NCBI GenBank assembly: GCA_040882845.1
Contig: JBBEAM010000003.1
Location: 46,572-110,571, forward strand
Direction: 5' to 3'
Length of the DNA stretch: 64,000 bases
From: JBBEAM01 sp040882845
GTDB taxonomy: Bacteria > Pseudomonadota > Alphaproteobacteria > Kiloniellales > DSM-21159
Shown: positions 26,062 to 34,396 of the stretch, in pieces
How the letters are laid out: the number at the start of each line of letters is the position of its first letter
Numbering within the stretch: position 1 is the first letter of the stretch
The notes under the pieces: generated by a model
What the model saw: only the letters and a program-made list of their open reading frames with translations
The model's database searches: none
Told to the model about the DNA's origin: nothing
Program-made: the position numbers and the translations under genes

Positions 26062-27198
26062 TCAGATCCCCACGTAGGAGAAGAAGATCGAGAACAGGGC
26101 GTCGAGCACGATCACCAGGAAGATCGCCTCGACCACCGAGCGGGTGGTGCGCATGCCCACGGATTCGGCGCTGGAGGTGACCTGCAGCCCCTCGAAGCAG
26201 CCGACCATGGCGATGATGAAGGCGAAGACCGGCGCCTTGACCATGCCGACCCAGAAGGTGGTCGGGGTGATCGCCTCGCGCAGCCGCTCGACGAACTGCA
26301 CCACAGAGATGTCCAGCGCCAGCGCGGCCATCATCGCGCCGCCGAGCAGGCCCATGATGTCGGCATAGAAGGTCAGCAGCGGCAGCACCAGGACCAGCGC
26401 CAGGATCCGCGGCAGCACCAGAACCTCCATCGGATCGAGCCCGATGGTGCGCAGGGCGTCGACCTCCTCGTTGACCTTCATGGTGCCGATCTGGGCGGTG
26501 AAGGCGCTGCCCGAGCGGCCGGCGACGATGATCGAGGTCAGCAGGATGCCGAGCTCGCGCAGCACGGCGATGCCGACCAGGTTGACGGTGAAGATCTCGG
26601 CGCCGAAGCGGCGCAGCTGGTCGGCGCCCTGATAGGCCATGACGACGCCGATCAGAAAGGAGATCAAGCCGACGATCGGCAGGGCGTCGAAGCCGGATTT
26701 CTGCATGTGATAGATCGTCGCGGTGACGCGCAGCCTGCCCGGTTGCGCGGCGACCCGCGCGAAGACGATCACCGTGTGGCCGAGGAAGCCGAGCAGGTCC
26801 CTGGCGTCGCCCAGCGCCGAGAGGGTCCCGGCGCCGAGCCGCTCCACCTGGGCGGTCAGGAGGTTGCCGCGCTCCGCCTCGGGGGGCGCCGGTTCGTGGC
26901 GGACCTTGGCGAAGACCGCATCGCGCGCCGGGGTCGATCCGGACAGGGTCACGCTGGCTCCGGCCGCCTCCAGCGCCATGCGGGTACGCACGATCAGCCA
27001 GGCGCCGGTGGTATCGATCTGGGAAACCCCGGAAACGTCGAGCGCGGCCTCACGGACGCTTTCGAGCCGCAGCGCGCGCAGCGCCTTGTCCGCAAGGGCG
27101 AGGCCATAGGTCGTCCAGGCGCCCTCGAAGCGCAGCAGAAGGCGGTCGCCCTCCCGCTCCTCGATGTAGCTCGCGCTATTTTCCTGCGTCCCCGCCAT
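26062..27198 (-). CDS. mlaE: MlaE-family lipid ABC permease with N-terminal STAS domain
   Basis: The first 110 residues form a STAS domain (DVSGVSQIDTTGAWLIVRTR), as in MlaB. The MlaE permease follows, with FLIGVVMAYQGADQLRRFGAE, LLTSIIVAGRSGSAFTAQIG and EVDALRTIGLDPMEVLVLPR as its family signatures, and about five membrane helices. E. coli has MlaB and MlaE as separate proteins; here one 378-residue chain combines them. ATG 27196-27198 (MAGTQENS) was chosen over an upstream in-frame codon at 27294 because that would overlap the preceding gene. First gene of the operon. Confidence 0.93.
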   Translation of the reverse strand: MAGTQENSASYIEEREGDRLLLRFEGAWTTYGLALADKALRALRLESVREAALDVSGVSQIDTTGAWLIVRTRMALEAAGASVTLSGSTPARDAVFAKVRHEPAPPEAERGNLLTAQVERLGAGTLSALGDARDLLGFLGHTVIVFARVAAQPGRLRVTATIYHMQKSGFDALPIVGLISFLIGVVMAYQGADQLRRFGAEIFTVNLVGIAVLRELGILLTSIIVAGRSGSAFTAQIGTMKVNEEVDALRTIGLDPMEVLVLPRILALVLVLPLLTFYADIMGLLGGAMMAALALDISVVQFVERLREAITPTTFWVGMVKAPVFAFIIAMVGCFEGLQVTSSAESVGMRTTRSVVEAIFLVIVLDALFSIFFSYVGI

Positions 27199-27272
27199 GG
27201 CCCCCTTGCGGCCCCCTGCTGTCTCGCCGTTCCTTCTAACGATTCTGCGCGCGCTTGTCGCGAGCGGGATGT

Positions 27273-27632
27273 TTATCGGCTTGTCCCGCCCCAATAATCC
27301 CAGGCCAGGGCGAGTTCCTCATGGAAGACCGCCTCGGCCTGGGGGCCGGAATCGGGACCTTCGTAGCGGTCGAGGCTGCGCAGCAGCTCGAAGAACCCGC
27401 GCTGCGGCAGCCCCGAAGCGCCGCGGCTGACGACCAGGGCGGCGAGCAGCGGCCGCCCCTGCGCATGATCGTCCCGCATCGTCGCTTCCAGCGCCTCGGC
27501 CAGCTTGTGGATCGTCTGCGGCGGCGGCACCTCGGCGAGCCCCGCCAAGTCGCGGTAAGTGATCGTGGTGCGCTCGCGCGCCAGGCTCTCCAGGATTCGG
27601 CGCAGCTCCCGCTGCAGGGGGTCTTCCTTCAT
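27273..27632 (-). CDS. uncharacterised protein (119 aa)
   Basis: No family was recognised with confidence. The N-terminal half reads as a small helix-turn-helix or winged-helix fold (TITYRDLAGLAEVPPPQTIHKLAEALE), then a beta-rich part LLAALVVSRGASGLPQRGFFELLRSL and an acidic end. The 'TYRDLA ... PQRGFF' arrangement recalls a winged-helix recognition domain of the alkyltransferase-like type, but the active PCHR motif is absent. I chose the ATG at 27630-27632. It lies 74 bp upstream of mlaE on the same strand and is divergent from mmsA. Confidence 0.65.
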   Translation of the reverse strand: MKEDPLQRELRRILESLARERTTITYRDLAGLAEVPPPQTIHKLAEALEATMRDDHAQGRPLLAALVVSRGASGLPQRGFFELLRSLDRYEGPDSGPQAEAVFHEELALAWDYWGGTSR

Positions 27633-27723
27633 CGCTGCCTTTCCGGATTTCTCCAAGACACCCGCCGCGAGCTTGGTTTATGTTCCGCCCACTTTGCGGT
27701 TCATTCTGTGACGGAGCGACGAG

Positions 27724-29223
27724 ATGAGCAAATCCATCGGCCACTTCATCGGGGGCAAGGCGGTTGCCGGAACCAGCGGCAAGGCCAAGGACGTATACAA
27801 TCCCGCCACCGGCGAGGTAACCGGCCAGGTCGCCCTGGCCAGCGCGGAAGAGCTGAACGGCGCCGTGGAGGCGGCCAAGGCGGCGCTGCCCGGCTGGCGC
27901 GACACCGCGCCGATCGGCCGCGCCCGGCTGATGTTCCGCTACAAGGAGCTGGTCGAGGCCAATCGCGACAAGCTCGCCGCGCTGATCTCGGAAGAGCATG
28001 GCAAGACCCTGTCCGACGCCGCCGGCGAGGTCACCCGCGGCATCGAGGTGGTGGAGTTCGCCTGCGGCATTCCGCACCTGCTGCGCGGCGACTATACGGA
28101 GAACGTCGGCACCAACGTCGATGCCTACACCCTGCGCCAGCCGGTCGGCGTCTGCGCCGGCATTACCCCCTTCAACTTCCCGGCCATGGTGCCGATGTGG
28201 ATGTTCCCCATGGCGATCGCCTGCGGCAACAGCTTCATCCTCAAGCCCTCGGAGCGCGATCCCTCGGCGCCGATGCTGCTTGCCGAGCTGCTGCAGGAAG
28301 CCGGTTGCCCCGACGGCGTGATGAACGTGGTCAACGGCGACAAGACGGCGGTCGACGCCATCCTCGCGCATCCCGACATCGGCGCGGTCAGCTTCGTCGG
28401 CTCGACTCCGATCGCCCAGTACATCTACCGGACCGGCACCGCCAACAACAAGCGGGTGCAGGCCCTTGGCGGCGCCAAGAACCACATGATCATCCTGCCC
28501 GATGCCGACCTCGACCAGGCGACCGACGCCCTGATGGGCGCCGGCTTCGGCTCCGCCGGGGAGCGCTGCATGGCGATCTCGGTCGCCGTGCCGGTCGGCG
28601 AGAAGACTGCCGACGCGCTGGTCGAGAAGCTGGCGCCCAAGGTACGCGCGCTCAAGGTCGCCCCGGGCAACGACCCCGAGGCGGAGATGGGGCCGCTGGT
28701 CACCGCCGAGGCTCTGGCCCGGGTCAGGGGACTGGTGGATTCCGGCGTCGAGCAGGGCGCCGAACTGGTGGTTGACGGCCGCGAGTTGAGCCTGCAGGGC
28801 TACGAGAAGGGTTTCTTTCTCGGCGGCTGCCTGTTCGACAGGGTCACGCCGGAGATGGACATCTACAAGGAAGAGATCTTCGGCCCGGTCCTCTCCATGG
28901 TCCGCGCCAAGGACTACGAGGACGCCGTCGAGCTGATCGAGAGCAACCCCTACGGCAACGGCACCGCGATCTTCACCCGCGACGGCGACGCCGCGCGCGC
29001 CTTCACCAACCGCATCAACGTCGGCATGGTCGGCATCAACGTGCCGATTCCGGTGCCGGTCGCCTACCACTCCTTCGGCGGCTGGAAGAACTCGCTGTTC
29101 GGCGACCACCACATGCACGGCATGGAGGGGGTGCGCTTCTACACCAAGCAGAAGGCGGTGACCACGCGCTGGCCGACCGGCATCCGCGAGGGCGCCGAGT
29201 TCGTCATCCCGACCCTGCGCTGA
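27724..29223 (+). CDS. mmsA: methylmalonate-semialdehyde dehydrogenase (CoA-acylating)
   Basis: It converts methylmalonate semialdehyde or malonate semialdehyde to propionyl-CoA or acetyl-CoA in valine and inositol breakdown. Length 499 is normal. MmsA signatures are GKTLSDAAGEVTRGIEVVEF, ITPFNFPAMVPMWMFPMAIA (cofactor pocket), GGAKNHMIILPDADL and the nucleophile Cys in GFGSAGERCMAIS. The C-terminus has YHSFGGWKNSLFGDHHMHG. Propionyl-CoA made here could feed the ethylmalonyl/methylmalonyl-CoA routes suggested by the genes at 59-61 kb. It stands alone, divergent from the gene at 27273. Confidence 0.95.
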   Translation: MSKSIGHFIGGKAVAGTSGKAKDVYNPATGEVTGQVALASAEELNGAVEAAKAALPGWRDTAPIGRARLMFRYKELVEANRDKLAALISEEHGKTLSDAAGEVTRGIEVVEFACGIPHLLRGDYTENVGTNVDAYTLRQPVGVCAGITPFNFPAMVPMWMFPMAIACGNSFILKPSERDPSAPMLLAELLQEAGCPDGVMNVVNGDKTAVDAILAHPDIGAVSFVGSTPIAQYIYRTGTANNKRVQALGGAKNHMIILPDADLDQATDALMGAGFGSAGERCMAISVAVPVGEKTADALVEKLAPKVRALKVAPGNDPEAEMGPLVTAEALARVRGLVDSGVEQGAELVVDGRELSLQGYEKGFFLGGCLFDRVTPEMDIYKEEIFGPVLSMVRAKDYEDAVELIESNPYGNGTAIFTRDGDAARAFTNRINVGMVGINVPIPVPVAYHSFGGWKNSLFGDHHMHGMEGVRFYTKQKAVTTRWPTGIREGAEFVIPTLR

Positions 29224-29241
29224 GCGGAAAGATCCTGGCCT

Positions 29242-29988
29242 CTAGAACAGCATCCAGAGCCCCATGGCGACCATCATCAGGTTCTCGGTCAGGGAGATGA
29301 AGCCCAGCGGCACCTTGCTGGCGCCGCCGACGCAGGCGCATTTCAGCTCGCGCTTGTCGATATAGACCGCCTTGAAGACCGAGACCGCTCCGACCGTGCC
29401 GATCAACAGCGCGACCGGGGAAGCGACCCAGATCAGGCTGCCGGAAATCATCAGGATCCCGGCCAGCGCCTCGCCGAAGGGATAGATATAGCCGTAGCGC
29501 ACCCAGCGGCGCGCCAGCAGGTCGTAGTTGAGGAACATGGTCGAGAAGCTCTCGAGATCCTGCAGTTTCTGGATCGCCAGCAGGCACATCGAGATGGCGA
29601 TGAACCACTCGAAGGCCCGGACGGTAAGCAGGCTCCCGAAAGCGGCCCAGCTTGCCGCCAGCGCCATCAGCAGGGCGACGGAGAAGATCGCGATCACCGG
29701 CTGATAGCTGGTCTCCTCCTCCTCCGGCACCGCCTCGCCGAAATGCGCGCGCAGTTCGTCGTAGCCGCCGATCCGGCGGCCCTCGATGAAGACCTGCGGC
29801 GTGGTCTCGACGCCGTGCTTGGCCTGGAAGGCATCGGTTTCGGCGCGGGTTTCCAGCCAACGGTCATCGACCTCGTAGCCTTTCCTCTCGAGCAGATCCT
29901 TGGCCTTGAGGCCGAAGGGGCAGACGTGATCCTGCATCACCATGCGGTAGAGACTGGCCTGTTTCCGGGCGGGCTCGGGCATGCTCAT
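29242..29988 (-). CDS. glutaredoxin-MauE/DoxX membrane fusion protein
   Basis: An N-terminal glutaredoxin-like domain (about 10-85) contains DHVCPFGLKAKDLLE with one active-site Cys (Cys23) where CPxC is usual, plus TTPQVFIEGRRIGGYDEL (cis-Pro and GG motif). Four membrane helices of the MauE/DoxX redox type follow, and the cytosolic or loop motif KCACVGGASKVPLGF adds a Cys-x-Cys pair near residue 216. It could shuttle electrons across the membrane to periplasmic thiols. Two possible ATG codons (29988, 29982) each have a GGAG upstream; I used the first. Ends 18 bp after mmsA (convergent). Confidence 0.78.
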   Translation of the reverse strand: MSMPEPARKQASLYRMVMQDHVCPFGLKAKDLLERKGYEVDDRWLETRAETDAFQAKHGVETTPQVFIEGRRIGGYDELRAHFGEAVPEEEETSYQPVIAIFSVALLMALAASWAAFGSLLTVRAFEWFIAISMCLLAIQKLQDLESFSTMFLNYDLLARRWVRYGYIYPFGEALAGILMISGSLIWVASPVALLIGTVGAVSVFKAVYIDKRELKCACVGGASKVPLGFISLTENLMMVAMGLWMLF

Positions 29989-30077
29989 GCTCCTTTCTCC
30001 TCGCTCCTCTCTTTGAATAACAATCCTCCAGTGGGGGAGAGTTCCGAAATAGGCAGGATTTCTTTCGGGCCGGGACT

Positions 30078-30866
30078 TCAGGCTGCTGCGGCCGGCAGCA
30101 CCTGGGCGCCGCATTTCCTGGCGAGGCGCGTCAGGCTAGCCGCATCGAGCCGCGGCGTCAGAAGCGCCAGCCTGCCTTGGCGCAGGCTGGCCAGCAGCAG
30201 GATCAGGGCCCGGCTCTCGGCCAGCGGCGCGCCGAGGATCCAGCGCGCCGGCAGCCCCTGGCCGCGCGCCATGGCGAGCAGCGTCGCCAGAGAGACCTCG
30301 CCCTCGGGCAGGCGCAGCTTTGCGCTAGGCGCGGTCTCGGCCGCCTCGGTTTTGGCCTTTGCGTATTTCTGTAGATCGTGGAACCGCGGCAGCGGCGGAA
30401 TCGCCGCCAGGCCGCTGCCGCGCAGCAGCGGGGTCAGGATGTTGCGCGGAAAGGGCAGCATCGCCGCCATGCGCGCGACCAGCACCTCGGCGCCGGGGGC
30501 CGCATCCTCGAGCCGCAGCAGACGATCCAGCGGCAGCGCCAGATCGGCGGTCAAGATGGCGTCCGGGCAATAGGCTTCGAGCCGATGGCGCAGCGCCGCC
30601 TCCTCGCCGCGCGGATCGGCGAGGGCGACGTCGAGCCCCCCTTCGAGTCCGGCCAGCATCCCGGCGAGCAGCGCCGGGCAGTTGGGCAGGAAGAGCAGCA
30701 GCCGCTTGCCCGGCGTCATGCCGAGGCCGGCGAGGGCGCCGGCGATGCCATCGCGCTCGGCCAGCAGCGCCTGGCCGCTGCTGCGCTTGCCGACGAAGTC
30801 GAGCAGCGGACGGTCGTGGCGCAGTGCCGCTGCGATCTCGGCGGCCGGGCCTTTGGCTCTGCTCAT
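30078..30866 (-). CDS. truncated AMP-ligase-like (ANL N-subdomain) protein
   Basis: The 262 residues resemble only the first part of acyl-CoA synthetases: LAERDGIAGALAGLGMTPGKRLLLFLPNCPALLAGMLA is the typical N-subdomain stretch. The AMP-binding P-loop (TSGTTGxPK), the YGxTE motif and the C-terminal domain are all absent, and ILGAPLAESRALILLLASLRQG instead follows. It cannot be a working ligase alone. Its start overlaps the stop of the upstream methyltransferase gene by 4 bp (ATGA), so the two products are made together and may act together. Named function cannot be given. Confidence 0.6.
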   Translation of the reverse strand: MSRAKGPAAEIAAALRHDRPLLDFVGKRSSGQALLAERDGIAGALAGLGMTPGKRLLLFLPNCPALLAGMLAGLEGGLDVALADPRGEEAALRHRLEAYCPDAILTADLALPLDRLLRLEDAAPGAEVLVARMAAMLPFPRNILTPLLRGSGLAAIPPLPRFHDLQKYAKAKTEAAETAPSAKLRLPEGEVSLATLLAMARGQGLPARWILGAPLAESRALILLLASLRQGRLALLTPRLDAASLTRLARKCGAQVLPAAAA

Positions 30867-31903
30867 CGCGGTTTGCGCAGGGTCATGACGCGCGAGAGAT
30901 AGGCGGTCTCTACAGAGGCGGTTTCCAGCCCGGCCTCGGCGAAAAGCGCTACCAGGTCGGTCTCCAGATAGCTCGCGAAGTAAGGCTCGTGGAAGGCGGC
31001 GGGAAAGAACTCCAGCAGACCGTCGTAGTCCGGGTTGTCTCCGGTCTGCAGGGAGTCGATCACCACCAGGATGCCGCCGGGCGCGAGCAGGCGGGAAAGC
31101 TCCCGCGCCACCTGGACCCGCACCTTGGGCGGAATTTCATGCAACAGGTAGATGCAGGTCATGGCGTCGAAGCTGGCGCCGGGCAGGCCGGTCGCTTCCG
31201 CCGGCGCCGCGACGAAATCGGCACCGCGCCAGGGCTTCAGGGTTTCGCGCGCCTCGGCCAGGTAGTCGGGGCTGAGATCGAGCGCGGTGACCGGCAGCCG
31301 CGGGTAGTTGTCCTTGACGAAGCTGAGAAAGCGGCCGGTGCCGCAGGCGATGTCGGCGAAGCGCGTCGCGGCCTGGCGGCGGCCTTTCAGGAAGGACCCC
31401 AGCGGGACCAGCGCCTGGCGGCGCATGGCGTCGGCGCCGCCGCCGAAGATCACCTCGACCTGATGATCGTAGAGCTTCGCCGACTCGCGGCTGAGATAGC
31501 CGTCGCTTTGGTAGTGGAAGTTCTGCAGGTAATAGGCGGGATAACGGCCATCGGGGGCTTCCGGCAGATCCTTGACCTGGCGGTCGAGCCGCCGCCGCTC
31601 GACCCGGCGCATATCCTCGATATAGCGCGGCGCCAGGCCGAGCCCGCGCAACGGCTGGCTGAGCAGGTCGTGGGGCATGCGGTACTGCCCGGCCTGGATG
31701 TTGTCCCAGTCCTGTTCGAACAGCTTGCGCAGGTCGCGCAGCAGGCGGTCGCGCTTCGGCAGCGGCGCGCGGTAGGGCCGCTCGGGGGTCACCTTTCCGG
31801 TCATCCGCGCGGTCAGCAGGTACTGCCCCCAGTAGACGCCGAGACGGGCGGTCTGGCTGGCGGCATAGGCGGTGCGTGCGGCGCGGGTGAGCGGCGAGGT
31901 CAT
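30863..31903 (-). CDS. class I SAM-dependent methyltransferase (346 aa)
   Basis: RFADIACGTGRFLSFVKDN (about 182-200) is motif I, VTALDLSPDYLAEARE the ribose-binding acidic strand, and ATGLPGASFDAMTCIYLLHEIP motifs II/III, followed by ELSRLLAPGGILVVIDS. About 165 extra N-terminal residues (LSQPLRGLGLAPRYIEDMRR, YPAYYLQNFHYQSDGYLS) precede the core, as in a subset of alphaproteobacterial and plant-like methyltransferases. The substrate is unknown. The 4-bp overlap with the truncated ligase-like gene indicates translational coupling. Confidence 0.85.
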   Translation of the reverse strand: MTSPLTRAARTAYAASQTARLGVYWGQYLLTARMTGKVTPERPYRAPLPKRDRLLRDLRKLFEQDWDNIQAGQYRMPHDLLSQPLRGLGLAPRYIEDMRRVERRRLDRQVKDLPEAPDGRYPAYYLQNFHYQSDGYLSRESAKLYDHQVEVIFGGGADAMRRQALVPLGSFLKGRRQAATRFADIACGTGRFLSFVKDNYPRLPVTALDLSPDYLAEARETLKPWRGADFVAAPAEATGLPGASFDAMTCIYLLHEIPPKVRVQVARELSRLLAPGGILVVIDSLQTGDNPDYDGLLEFFPAAFHEPYFASYLETDLVALFAEAGLETASVETAYLSRVMTLRKPR

Positions 31904-32055
31904 GGCGAAAGCTTGGGGTGCCGCCGCCCGGAGATCAAGCGGCAGCTCGGCCGGAAGGGAGGCTCCACGGTTCGTTCACAGCTTCGGCCTTGGCCTGGCG
32001 GCCCAAGGGGCTTATCTACGCGGCAGCCCCCTCGTTCTCGCAACCAGGAGCCGCC

Positions 32056-33261
32056 ATGCCCGCCTTTCTTACCCTCGACGACCTCGATCTCGCCGGAAAG
32101 TCGGTGCTGCTGCGCTGCGACTTCAACGTCCCGATGAAGGGCGGGGAGATCGGCGACGATACGCGGCTGCGGCGCGCCCTGCCGACGATCCGGGAAATCG
32201 TCGAGGCCGGCGGCAAGGCAGTTCTGCTGTCCCACTTCGGCCGCCCCAAGGGGCAACGCGTGCCCGAGCTCTCCCTCAAACCCGTCGCCGCGGCGCTCGG
32301 CGAGCGCCTGGGCCAGGAGGTCGCCTTCGCCGAGGATTGCATCGGCGCCGCCGCTGAGCGCGCGGTCGCGGCGCTCCCCGCAGGCGGCGTGCTGCTGCTC
32401 GAAAATCTGCGCTTCCATACCGGGGAGGAGGCCAACGACGGCCCCTTCGCCGAGGAACTGGCGGCGCTCGGCGATCTCTACGTCAACGACGCCTTCTCGG
32501 CGGCGCATCGCGCCCATGCCTCGGTCGAGGCGCTGCCGCGCCGTCTGCCGGCCGCCGCCGGACGGCTGATGCAGGAGGAGCTGGAGCATCTTACCCAGGC
32601 CCTGGAGAGCCCGACCCGGCCGCTCGCCGCCATCGTCGGCGGCGCCAAGGTCTCGACCAAGCTGGCGCTGCTCGGCAACCTGGTCGAGAAGGTCGACGTC
32701 CTGATCATCGGCGGCGGCATGGCCAACACCTTCCTGCATGCCCAGGGCGTCGACATCGGCGCCTCGCTCTGCGAGCGCGAGATGACGGATACCGTCGCGG
32801 AGATCCTGAAAAAAGCCAAGGCGGCCAAATGCGAGATCCTCCTGCCGGCCGATGCCGAGATCGCCGCCAAGCTGGAGTCCGGCGCCGCGCACGAGACGGT
32901 TCCCATCGCGGAGGTGCCCTCCGACAAGATGATCCTCGACTGCGGTCCGAAGACGGCGCAGGCGATCGGCGAACGCCTCGCCGACTGCAAGACCCTGGTG
33001 TGGAACGGGCCGCTCGGCGCCTTCGAGGTGCCGCCCTTCGACGCTGCGACCTCCGCGGTGGCGGCGACCGCGGCCGAGCTGACCCGGCGGGGCGAACTGC
33101 TGACGGTGGCCGGCGGCGGCGACACGGTGGCGGCGCTCGCCCAGGCCGGGGTGCTGGAGGATTTCAGCTACGTCTCGACCGCCGGCGGCGCTTTCCTGGA
33201 ATGGCTGGAGGGCAAGACCCTGCCCGGCGTCCAGGCGCTCGAGGACGCGGCGAAAGGCTAG
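32056..33261 (+). CDS. pgk: phosphoglycerate kinase
   Basis: Catalyses 1,3-bisphosphoglycerate + ADP to 3-phosphoglycerate + ATP in glycolysis. 401 residues, normal length. VLLRCDFNVPMKGGEIGDDTRLR is the N-terminal substrate signature, LLSHFGRPKG and DAFSAAHRAHAS follow, and the C-domain has AIVGGAKVSTKLALL, VWNGPLGAFE and TVAGGGDTVAAL. The ATG at 32056 is preceded by CAGGAG. Unusually it is not next to gap or fba here. The stop shares CTAG with the convergent azlD gene. Confidence 0.97.
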   Translation: MPAFLTLDDLDLAGKSVLLRCDFNVPMKGGEIGDDTRLRRALPTIREIVEAGGKAVLLSHFGRPKGQRVPELSLKPVAAALGERLGQEVAFAEDCIGAAAERAVAALPAGGVLLLENLRFHTGEEANDGPFAEELAALGDLYVNDAFSAAHRAHASVEALPRRLPAAAGRLMQEELEHLTQALESPTRPLAAIVGGAKVSTKLALLGNLVEKVDVLIIGGGMANTFLHAQGVDIGASLCEREMTDTVAEILKKAKAAKCEILLPADAEIAAKLESGAAHETVPIAEVPSDKMILDCGPKTAQAIGERLADCKTLVWNGPLGAFEVPPFDAATSAVAATAAELTRRGELLTVAGGGDTVAALAQAGVLEDFSYVSTAGGAFLEWLEGKTLPGVQALEDAAKG

Positions 33262-33602
33262 AAGAAGGGCCGGTTGAGGGTCAGCAGCACCAGCACCAGG
33301 GCGCCGCTGGCCACCCCCACCACCATGTTGCGGCGGAACAGGAAGAACAGCGCGAAGGCCAGCACGGCGCCGGCGACGCGGTCGGTGACCGCGGTCTCCG
33401 CCAAGGGTCCGATGGGGATCAGGATCATCCGCGCAATCAGGCCGGCGAGCAGGGCGTAGGCGACGCAGGCGGTCCACTCGAACCAGTCGCTGTTGACGTC
33501 GAGCCGGCCCGAAAGCGCGACCCCGAGCGCCCGCCAGAAATAGGTGACGAGGGCGCCGACGAGCATCAGCAGCAGCGGCCAGAGCACCGTGTCAGCGGGC
33601 AT
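33258..33602 (-). CDS. azlD: AzlD-family membrane protein
   Basis: A 114-residue protein with three or four membrane helices (LWPLLLMLVGALVTYFWRALGV, ACVAYALLAGLIARMIL, AGAVLAFALFFLFRRNMVVGV). The AzlD family pairs with AzlC to export branched-chain amino acids or azaleucine. Overlaps azlC by 11 bp. Export substrate here is inferred from the family. Confidence 0.82.
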   Translation of the reverse strand: MPADTVLWPLLLMLVGALVTYFWRALGVALSGRLDVNSDWFEWTACVAYALLAGLIARMILIPIGPLAETAVTDRVAGAVLAFALFFLFRRNMVVGVASGALVLVLLTLNRPFF

Positions 33603-34362
33603 GGCGGCCTCCCCAGAGTTTCCAGCCGAGGAAGGCGAGGCTGCCGCCGATTAGTCCGGTCAGCATCAGGCTCCAGTCGGGACTCGCCAGGTGGATCAGC
33701 GGGCCGAGCAGGGCGCCGAGAACCAGGGCGGCGACCCGCGGCGGCTTGCGCACATCGGCGGCGAACACCAGCATGAAATAGATCGGATTGAGGAAGATCA
33801 GCCCCAGGGTGACGTAGGCCGGCACAATCCCGGCCAGAAAAAAGCCGGCGGCCGTGGCGCAGAGCGTGGTCGCCCAGAGCGTCGCCGCGAAGGCGGCGAA
33901 ATAGGGCAGGCGCTCCGGCCGGGGGATGTGCGGACAGACCCTGAGCGCCGCCGCCCAGCCGGTCACCGCGATGAAGTGGGCGAAGAGATAGTAGCGCCAG
34001 CGCGGCGTGCCCTCGCTGCGCAGGATCGGCACCAGGGTCACCGCCATCGGCAGGAGCCGGGCGTTGGTCAGGCCGACCGCGATGGCGATCGCCAGCACCC
34101 CGGCGCCGACGCTGTAGAGCTCGACCAGGGCGATCTGCCCCGGCAGGGCCCAGCCGGTGGCGGTGGAGAACAGGCCGAGCCAGACGTTGAGGTCGGCCTC
34201 GCGGACCAGCGCCCCGAAGCCGAGATAGGTGGCGCCGAGCACGAAGGCCGGTACGCCGAAGGCGTCGGCCACGGCGGCCCGCGCCGCCTGGCTGGGCGAG
34301 CCGTAGCTTCTGGAAGGGGTGCGGGCCGCCGGATCGGCGGCGGGGTCTGGATCGGCGGGCAT
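33592..34362 (-). CDS. azlC: AzlC-family branched-chain amino-acid exporter subunit
   Basis: Multi-pass membrane protein with FVLGATYLGFGALVREA, PGQIALVELYSVGAGVLAIA and NARLLPMAVTLVPIL, the last being the AzlC signature. 256 residues, about 7-8 helices, after a hydrophilic 30-residue N-terminus. With AzlD it forms a two-subunit exporter of branched-chain amino acids. I chose ATG 34360-34362; a GTG lies two codons upstream. Upstream of azlD on the same transcript. Confidence 0.85.
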   Translation of the reverse strand: MPADPDPAADPAARTPSRSYGSPSQAARAAVADAFGVPAFVLGATYLGFGALVREADLNVWLGLFSTATGWALPGQIALVELYSVGAGVLAIAIAVGLTNARLLPMAVTLVPILRSEGTPRWRYYLFAHFIAVTGWAAALRVCPHIPRPERLPYFAAFAATLWATTLCATAAGFFLAGIVPAYVTLGLIFLNPIYFMLVFAADVRKPPRVAALVLGALLGPLIHLASPDWSLMLTGLIGGSLAFLGWKLWGGRHAR

Positions 34363-34396
34363 GGTCACGCGGCCTGGGGGCGTGGAACGAGGTTTA

